NCBI GenBank assembly: GCA_035318505.1
Contig: DATHEQ010000312.1
Coordinates: forward strand, 1 to 11,720
Length of the DNA stretch: 11,720 nucleotides
Direction of reading: 5' to 3'
From: DASWDH01 sp035318505
GTDB lineage: Bacteria; Myxococcota_A; Polyangia; Polyangiales; Polyangiaceae
Below the pieces are notes generated by a model. That model ran no database searches and had not been told where the DNA came from. It saw only the letters and a program-made list of their open reading frames with translations. Position 1 is the stretch's first letter; the number at the start of each line of letters is the position of its first letter. Below are positions 6,989-11,720 of the stretch, piece by piece. The translations under genes and the position numbers were made by a program.

Positions 6989-8008
6989 ATGGGCGGCTCT
7001 TCAACGCGCGCGTTCGCCGTCGCTTTCGCGGTTTGCTCGTGGTGCGCGCACGCCTTTGGCTTTCCGACGAGCCGGCTCACCTATGCGCGCGGAACGGGGG
7101 CCGAGGCTTGCCCAGAGGAACCGATTGTCCGCCAAGCGGTCGCCGCGCGGCTCGGATACGACCCGTTTTTTGCGGCAGCCGACAAAACGATCGTCGCACG
7201 CATCCTGCGCAACCGAGACGAGCTTCGGGCGACGGTGGAGCTGGTCGACGATCGGGGGATGGTTCGCGGGGTGCGCGAGGTCAAAGCCCCGGCCGGGCAG
7301 TGCGGCGAGCTCGTTGCCACGATGGCCCTCGCCATCAGCATCGCCATCGACCCGACCAACCCTGGCATTGGAGGGGACACCGCCAAGGCTCGAGCCGAGC
7401 CCCCTCGACCCACACCGGCCGCGCTCGAGACGCGCCCGCCACCGCGCCCGCACCCTCCCGCCCCGGCTCCCGAGCCGCCGGAGGTCGATGCGCCGGAGAA
7501 ACCCGACCAGCCCCCCTCATCGTTCGAGCTGCGCGTCGGCGGCGCCGTGATCGGCGCCGTGGCCACTGCCCCCGCGGCCACGCTGGGCCTAGGCCTCTCC
7601 GCGGGGTTTCGGAGCGGCATCTGGTCCCTTGCCGGCGAGGCCCGCTCCGAGCTCCCCGGGTCCACCGAGGCAGGCGCTGGACGTGTCCGGACCTCGCTCT
7701 GGGCCGGTGGGATCGCGCCGTGCATCCACTTCGATCCGCTCTTGGTATGCGCAACCACGTGGGTGGGGTCCCTGCGAGCGCAAGGTGTGGGATTCGTGAC
7801 CTCCTACATCCACCATGCGCTCTACGCGGCCGCCGGGTTGCGGCTCGGTATGGAGATCCCCCTCTTCGCGAGGTTGAGCTTTCGGCCCGAGCTCGACGTG
7901 CTCACGACGCTCTTTCCAGTGGACCTGAAAGTGGACGGTGAATCCCACTGGGCGGCGCCCCCCTTCTCCGCGCTCCTGAGGGTCGGCATCGTGGCGCGTT
8001 TTCCGTGA
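6989..8008 (+). CDS. Secreted protein with proline-rich linker, sigma-module partner
   Basis: I do not recognise a named family. With the ATG at 6989 (339 residues) the protein opens with a good Sec signal peptide (about 1-24, cleavage near AHAFG). A GTG at 6926 would add 21 basic residues and is the alternative. Residues about 30-122 form one small domain with two cysteines (41 and 105) that could pair. A linker rich in Pro, with Glu and Ala, spans about 136-177. Residues 178-339 alternate polar and hydrophobic residues, with many Gly and aromatics and an aromatic-free but FP-ending terminus, resembling an outer-membrane beta-barrel or beta sheet domain. Its stop overlaps the sigma factor start (GTGA), so the two are probably made together. 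A role as envelope sensor or target for the sigma system is inference only. Confidence 0.8.
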   Translation: MGGSSTRAFAVAFAVCSWCAHAFGFPTSRLTYARGTGAEACPEEPIVRQAVAARLGYDPFFAAADKTIVARILRNRDELRATVELVDDRGMVRGVREVKAPAGQCGELVATMALAISIAIDPTNPGIGGDTAKARAEPPRPTPAALETRPPPRPHPPAPAPEPPEVDAPEKPDQPPSSFELRVGGAVIGAVATAPAATLGLGLSAGFRSGIWSLAGEARSELPGSTEAGAGRVRTSLWAGGIAPCIHFDPLLVCATTWVGSLRAQGVGFVTSYIHHALYAAAGLRLGMEIPLFARLSFRPELDVLTTLFPVDLKVDGESHWAAPPFSALLRVGIVARFP

Positions 8009-8601
8009 CGGATCCGCTCGACAGCCCCCAATTGAAGGCGATGGAGCCTGGTCGAACCGCTGCCGCGGCGCTGCCGACCGACACGGCTGAGCGCCCCGAC
8101 TTCCGGGCCATCTTCGATCTGCACTTCGACTACATTTGGTTCACGCTGCGACGCTTCGGCGTCCCCGAGAGGGACCTCGATGACCTCGCGCACGACGTTT
8201 TCATCCAGGTGTACCGGCACCTCGACCAATACGACGCGACCCGTCCGCTCCGACCATGGCTCTTCGGATTCGCCTATCGCATAGCGTCCGATTATCGCCG
8301 CCTGGCGCGCCATCGCCGCGAGACGCTCGGCGAACCGTGTGAGGGCGTCGATGGCGCTCCTTCGGCGTCGGATCGGGTGGCCACGCGTCAGAAGCTCGAC
8401 CTCGTGTGGACGGCGCTCGAACAGCTCGACCTCGATCGGCGTGCGATCTTCGTTTTGCACGACGTCGAAGGGCACTCGATACCCGAGGTGGCAAGTACGC
8501 TAGGAATCCCGCTCAATACCGCTTATTCCAGGCTGCGGCTCGCGCGGGAGCAGTTCGCCAAGAGCATGCAGCGGCTTCGTTCGCGGCAAGGTGAAAGATG
8601 A
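8005..8601 (+). CDS. ECF-type RNA polymerase sigma-70 factor
   Basis: A small alternative sigma factor that would direct RNA polymerase to a specific promoter set. Region 2 covers about residues 33-105, with the DLAHDVFIQVYRHL segment (60-73) and the RPWLFGFAYRIASDYRR -10 recognition/melting segment (83-99). A variable linker runs to about 125. Region 4 covers about 130-190, with a helix-turn-helix at 158-184 (SIPEVASTLGIPLNTAYSRL). Length (198 aa) and the missing regions 1 and 3 are typical of group 4. The GTG start overlaps the preceding stop by four bases; an in-frame ATG at 8041 is a weaker alternative because its purine stretch sits too close. The next gene overlaps its stop (ATGA), the usual place for an anti-sigma factor. 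Confidence 0.95.
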   Translation: MTDPLDSPQLKAMEPGRTAAAALPTDTAERPDFRAIFDLHFDYIWFTLRRFGVPERDLDDLAHDVFIQVYRHLDQYDATRPLRPWLFGFAYRIASDYRRLARHRRETLGEPCEGVDGAPSASDRVATRQKLDLVWTALEQLDLDRRAIFVLHDVEGHSIPEVASTLGIPLNTAYSRLRLAREQFAKSMQRLRSRQGER

Positions 8602-9374
8602 AAGACAACGAACCGCCCGCGATTGACGCTGCGATCCTCGGGCTTCTGCGCTTCGATGCCGCGCGCGACGCGCAGCCGGCAGCAAAGGCTCGCCTTCTCG
8701 ACCGCCTCGAGAGCACGCTTGGCCCGCTCGGCGGAGCGACCTCGCCAACCACGTCGGCGACCGTCGCGCGCGGAGACCGTTCATCGGCGCTCGACTCAGC
8801 TCTCCTTGCGCGCACGCGCGGGCCGCGTCCAGCCGCGCGGCTGCCATCGGCGTGGAGCCTCGCCGGCAAGCCGGTGGGGACGATCGCCGCGGCGTTTCTA
8901 CTCGGAGGCGCGGGCGGCGCGGGGCTCTGGGCAGCGCTAGCTCCGCCGAAAGTACAAACCTTCTACGTCGAGCATCCCATCGCCGTCTCCGAGCCACGCC
9001 CCTTCGCCTTCGAATCGGTGAACACCGTCCAAGGGCTGGCGAATCGCGAAGTGGACGTCGCCGAGCCGGCGAAAGCGCGGAGCAATCCGACGCCGGTCGT
9101 CTCTGGGTTGGCTGCCGAACGCGAGCTACTCGACGGCGCCCGCAAGGCGCTCGCCCGCGGTGACACGGCGGAGGCCGAGCGCGCTTTGAATCTGCATGCA
9201 CGACGGCATCCTGCGGGGCTTCTGCTCGAGGAACGTGAAGCGCTCGCCATCAAGGTTCTCGTGGACGTGGGACGCGTCGAAGAGGCGCGACGTCGTGCGG
9301 GCAAGTTCAAAGAGCACTATCCTCGGAGTCTTTTCGGCCCCTCGGTGGAGGAGGCAATCGGTACAATTCGGTGA
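8598..9374 (+). CDS. Single-pass membrane protein, TPR-like, putative anti-sigma
   Basis: I do not recognise a named family. The protein has a mostly helical N-terminal part (about 1-45), a flexible Ser/Thr/Arg-rich stretch, one membrane segment (about 92-114, rich in Ala, Gly and Leu), and a C-terminal part (about 172-250) of paired helices resembling two or three tetratricopeptide repeats. The start overlaps the sigma factor stop (ATGA). Topology predicts a cytoplasmic N-terminus next to the sigma factor and an external TPR-like domain, which is the layout of a membrane anti-sigma factor. The zinc anti-sigma signature (HxxxCxxC) is absent, and the protein has no cysteine at all. Anti-sigma function is therefore inferred from position and topology only; the TPR part could instead bind a partner in the periplasm. 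Confidence 0.85.
   Translation: MKDNEPPAIDAAILGLLRFDAARDAQPAAKARLLDRLESTLGPLGGATSPTTSATVARGDRSSALDSALLARTRGPRPAARLPSAWSLAGKPVGTIAAAFLLGGAGGAGLWAALAPPKVQTFYVEHPIAVSEPRPFAFESVNTVQGLANREVDVAEPAKARSNPTPVVSGLAAERELLDGARKALARGDTAEAERALNLHARRHPAGLLLEEREALAIKVLVDVGRVEEARRRAGKFKEHYPRSLFGPSVEEAIGTIR
9362..9367 (+). promoter_or_regulatory. Possible -10 element upstream of the Cys-rich lipoprotein
   Basis: TACAAT matches the -10 consensus at five of six positions and is unusual in such G/C-rich DNA. It overlaps the last codons of the TPR-like protein gene and would give a leader of about 58 bases, which includes the purine stretch GAAAGGG (9414-9420), 12 bases before the ATG. No clear -35 box is seen at normal spacing. 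Confidence 0.3.
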
Positions 9375-9432
9375 GGCGGCCGGTTGGTTTACGCGGACGA
9401 CAGCTGACGGGTCGAAAGGGCGTTCGATCGCG

Positions 9433-10194
9433 ATGAGGTTTCTCTGCGGCACGGCGGCGAGTTTATTGATCGGCTGCTCGTCCACGCCGGTCGAGGTGGG
9501 GTCGAACATCGGGGATAGCGAAGACATGTGGTGGTGGACAGATGAGAAGGCGTGCGCGGCCGGGCCTCAGCTTTCCATCGTCGGTACTTGGACCGGTCAC
9601 ACCGATGTGCAGCGCTCGCCGTCAGGATCCGACGCGGTCCGCTTGGTCATCTCTCACGCCAACGGCAAACGCGTGTGCGGCACGCTGACTTTCGGTCGGG
9701 AAGCGGCGGCCTGGCCTTCACCGAGCGATTCCGACGTCGTTTACCCGCCCGAGCTCAGCGATACGGTGCAATCGTCTTTTGGAACCTATCTTGCGGGCCT
9801 GGAGGGCGTACCGCGCACGATCACCGCCGGAAGAGTCGTCCTCCCGCGGCTATGGTTCCGAGCGAGCTATGCCCAATGGAAGGATTGGTGCGCGCTGCAG
9901 ACGCCTTACCGGTGTGAAGGTCTCGCCATGGACGAGTACTATTGCGTTCCTGCTTCCGGGCCCGGCGGACTTTCCCCGCGGGTGCGCTACACGCCGGGCG
10001 TCGGGTGCGTCACCGACTACGGCGGCGAAAGCCTCGTCGTCGACTGCGGCAAAGCCATGCTCTGTTTGGGAGGACCCTGCACGTGCACCGCCACCCGCTG
10101 CGTGGCACCGCCGCTGTGGGGGAGCGAATACGAGCTCGAGTTGGACGGAGACACCGCGAAGGGAGCGGGGATGTACCTTACGCGATCGAAGTAG
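9433..10194 (+). CDS. Cysteine-rich lipoprotein of unknown function
   Basis: A 253-residue predicted lipoprotein. The frame is open much farther upstream, inside the previous gene, but the ATG at 9433 is followed at once by a short signal peptide with lipobox LIGC (lipidated Cys15), which settles the start. The mature part has 11 further cysteines, many in the second half (from WKDWCALQ onward and in a CLGGPCTCTATRC cluster), so several disulfide bonds are likely and the protein should be exported. A GTWTGHTD segment near residue 50 begins what looks like a beta-rich domain. No catalytic motif or named family was recognised. It lies 58 bases after the sigma-factor module and 35 bases before the exonuclease gene, on the same strand, and may belong to the sigma regulon; this is inference. 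Confidence 0.85.
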   Translation: MRFLCGTAASLLIGCSSTPVEVGSNIGDSEDMWWWTDEKACAAGPQLSIVGTWTGHTDVQRSPSGSDAVRLVISHANGKRVCGTLTFGREAAAWPSPSDSDVVYPPELSDTVQSSFGTYLAGLEGVPRTITAGRVVLPRLWFRASYAQWKDWCALQTPYRCEGLAMDEYYCVPASGPGGLSPRVRYTPGVGCVTDYGGESLVVDCGKAMLCLGGPCTCTATRCVAPPLWGSEYELELDGDTAKGAGMYLTRSK

Positions 10195-10214
10195 AAGGCT
10201 CGCCCGACGACGAC

Positions 10215-10220
10215 TATAGT
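10215..10220 (+). promoter_or_regulatory. -10-like element just upstream of the exonuclease gene
   Basis: TATAGT matches the -10 consensus at five of six positions and ends nine bases before the GTG start of the nuclease gene, within the 35-base gap after the lipoprotein gene. A transcript from it would have almost no leader, in keeping with the absence of a good Shine-Dalgarno. No -35 is recognised. Confidence 0.38.
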
Positions 10221-10229
10221 CGCCGGGGC

Positions 10230-11111
10230 GTGCGCCTCCATCTCGTCGACGGCACCTACGAGCTCTTCCGTGCCCACTTTGCCCCCCGGCCCGGGCACAC
10301 GGCGCCATCCGGGCGCGACGCGAAGGCGACGGTCGGGGTCGTGGCGTCGCTCCTCGCGCTCTTGCGCGAGGAAGAGGAAGCGGTGACGCACATCGCCGTC
10401 GCTTTCGACAACCCGATACGTTCGTTTCGCAACGATCTTTTCCCGTATTACAAATCCGACGAGGGTGTCCCGCCCGAGCTGCGCTCGCAATTCGACGCGG
10501 TCGAAGAAGGAGTGCGCGCCATCGGCGTCGTCGTGTGGTCGATGCGCGACTACGAAGCGGACGACGGTTTGGCCACCGGTGCGCGCCGCTTTCGCGACGA
10601 GGTCGACCAGGTTCGCATCATGACCCCTGACAAAGACCTCGGACAATGTCTCTTGTCCGAGCGTGTCGTGCAGGTCGACCGCCGGCAGAAAAAGACGACG
10701 AGCGAGTCCGCCTTCCGGGCCGCACGCGGCTTCGGGCCGGCGAGCATGCCCGATTTTCTTGCGCTCACCGGCGACACCGCCGACGGCATTCCCGGGCTCC
10801 GCGGTTTTGGCGAGAAGAGCGCGGGCATGCTCCTCGGAGCGTACGAACACCTCGAGCACATCCCCGACCATGTCCATCAGTGGAAGGTCAAGCCGCGCGG
10901 CGCGCTGGCGCTCGCCACCACCCTCGCCGAGCACCGTAGCGACGCCCTTCTGTATCGCAAGCTCGCTACCTTGGTGGACAACGTCCCCCTCGCCGAATCG
11001 CTCGACGACCTCCGCTTTCGGGGGGTTCCGCGAGCGCGGTTCGAAGCGTGGTGTAAAGACGTGGGAGCCACCACGGTTGCCACCATGCCCAAGCTCTGGG
11101 CCCCCGACTGA
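10230..11111 (+). CDS. Stand-alone Pol I-type 5'-3' exonuclease / flap nuclease
   Basis: A 293-residue protein matching the N-terminal nuclease domain of DNA polymerase I, with no polymerase part. Such enzymes remove RNA primers and 5' flaps using bound metal ions. The frame is open upstream into the lipoprotein gene, but homology begins at the GTG at 10230 (LHLVDGTYELFRAHFAP). Metal-binding acidic residues are in place: Asp7, Asp60 (VAFDNP), Glu109, Asp111 and Asp112 (YEADDG), and Asp134/Asp136 (TPDKD). The helix-three-turn-helix DNA-binding motif is GDTADGIPGLRGFGEKSA (181-198), with Asp182 and Asp185 as further ligands. One oddity is the arch region: the family's YKxxR motif reads YKSDE (74-78), so the basic residue is replaced by an acidic one. 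The enzyme probably acts in repair or Okazaki-fragment processing beside Pol I. Confidence 0.92.
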   Translation: MRLHLVDGTYELFRAHFAPRPGHTAPSGRDAKATVGVVASLLALLREEEEAVTHIAVAFDNPIRSFRNDLFPYYKSDEGVPPELRSQFDAVEEGVRAIGVVVWSMRDYEADDGLATGARRFRDEVDQVRIMTPDKDLGQCLLSERVVQVDRRQKKTTSESAFRAARGFGPASMPDFLALTGDTADGIPGLRGFGEKSAGMLLGAYEHLEHIPDHVHQWKVKPRGALALATTLAEHRSDALLYRKLATLVDNVPLAESLDDLRFRGVPRARFEAWCKDVGATTVATMPKLWAPD

Positions 11112-11130
11112 ACGACGCCGGGAGCGACGC

Positions 11131-11720
11131 TCAGGACAGAGGCGCCTGCCCCGGCTCCGCACTCAAGAGGTAGAGCACCGCCATACGCACCGCAACGCCG
11201 GCCTCGACCTGATCGAGAATCACGCTGCGAGGCCCATCGGCGATGGCGCCGTCGATCTCCACACCTCGGTTAATCGGTCCGGGGTGCATGACGATGGCGT
11301 CTTCCTTGGCGCGAGCGAGTCGCGACGCATTGATCCCGAAAAGGCGCGCGTACTCGCGCATGCTCGGCAGGAGAGCGCCGGCCAAACGTTCGCGCTGAAT
11401 ACGCAAAACCATGACCACGTCCGCCCCCTCGAGCGCGGGCTCGACGCGGTCAAACGTCTCCACCGGGTAGGCATCGGCGCTCGCCGGCAAGAGCGTGCGA
11501 GGACCGGCAAAGCGCACCTTGGCTCCCAAAGTGGACAGCAACATCGCGTTGGAGCGCGCCACGCGACTGTGCGCGAGGTCGCCGCAAATGGTGACGGTGA
11601 GTCCCGCTATCTTGCCTTTGGCGCGGCGGATCGTGAATGCGTCGAGCAAAGCTTGGGTCGGGTGCTCGTGCGTGCCGTCGCCGGCATTGACGACGCGCGC
11701 ACCAGTGCGCTGGGCGACAT
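11131..11720 (-). CDS. pyrB: Aspartate carbamoyltransferase catalytic subunit (partial)
   Basis: This enzyme joins carbamoyl phosphate and aspartate, the committed step of pyrimidine synthesis. Only the C-terminal 195 residues are in the window; the start lies beyond the right edge. The visible part runs from the end of the carbamoyl-phosphate domain, VVNAGDGTHEHPTQALLD (9-26) with the HPTQ signature, into the aspartate-binding domain with GDLAHSRVARS (46-56), a VLRIQRER loop, HPGPINRGVEID (145-156) and DQVEAGVAVRMAVL near the end. All expected motifs are present, so the gene appears intact as far as seen. It converges on the nuclease gene with 19 bases between the stops. A pyrimidine operon may continue off the right edge, but it is not visible here. 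Confidence 0.96.
   Translation of the reverse strand, partial: VAQRTGARVVNAGDGTHEHPTQALLDAFTIRRAKGKIAGLTVTICGDLAHSRVARSNAMLLSTLGAKVRFAGPRTLLPASADAYPVETFDRVEPALEGADVVMVLRIQRERLAGALLPSMREYARLFGINASRLARAKEDAIVMHPGPINRGVEIDGAIADGPRSVILDQVEAGVAVRMAVLYLLSAEPGQAPLS

Noticed and set aside
9196..9432. Upstream extension of the Cys-rich lipoprotein frame into the TPR-like gene
   Set aside because: The extension would bury the signal peptide and lipobox in the middle of the protein; the ATG at 9433 places them correctly.
9942..10229. Upstream extension of the nuclease frame through the lipoprotein gene
   Set aside because: The extension is Arg-rich and unlike the family, whose homology starts exactly at the GTG at 10230.
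11112..11130. Possible bidirectional terminator between the convergent nuclease and pyrB genes
   Set aside because: The gap is 19 bases and the repeated CGACGC motif is a direct, not inverted, repeat; no stable stem could be drawn.
10017..11162. Long minus-strand frame opposite the exonuclease and lipoprotein genes
   Set aside because: High GC leaves antisense frames open by chance. The plus-strand products carry clear family motifs and this one carries none.

Overview
The window looks like chromosomal DNA of a high-GC myxobacterium (Myxococcota, probably a Polyangia/Sorangiineae relative). This is inferred from the strong GC bias at third codon positions, frequent GTG/TTG starts, an acidic Asp/Ser-rich linker lipoprotein beside a GH9 lipoprotein, and an ECF sigma factor sandwiched between poorly conserved envelope proteins. 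No rRNA, tRNA, CRISPR array, insertion sequence or phage gene was recognised.

Left part (about 1-4642, all minus strand): reading in the direction of transcription, an MDR-family zinc alcohol dehydrogenase (4642-3620) is followed by a GH9 cellulase-type lipoprotein (3464-1710) and then a lipoprotein with a long acidic linker and a C-terminal carbohydrate-binding-like beta domain (about 1286-135). The last two look like a pair for handling plant-type beta-glucan at the cell surface. The roughly 420 bases between them hold no credible gene but carry three inverted repeats, the largest a 14-bp stem with one bulged base.

Right part (4713-11111, plus strand): homoserine dehydrogenase (hom) diverges from the dehydrogenase gene. 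It is followed 4 bases later by glutamate racemase (murI, TTG start with a Shine-Dalgarno inside the end of hom). Then comes a secreted protein with a proline-rich linker, an ECF sigma factor and a single-pass membrane protein with a TPR-like C-terminus; these last three overlap stop-to-start (GTGA and ATGA), so they are probably translationally coupled. A cysteine-rich lipoprotein and a stand-alone Pol I-type 5'-3' exonuclease/flap nuclease domain complete the run. The exonuclease converges, 19 bases apart, on the 3' part of pyrB (aspartate carbamoyltransferase), which runs off the right edge on the minus strand.

The hom, murI and pyrB genes are ordinary housekeeping genes. The most interesting content is the sigma-factor module, whose putative anti-sigma partner lacks the usual zinc anti-sigma signature, and the GH9/carbohydrate-binding lipoprotein pair with its structured spacer. 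Several plus-strand starts lack a Shine-Dalgarno and have a -10-like hexamer a few bases upstream, which suggests short or absent leaders.
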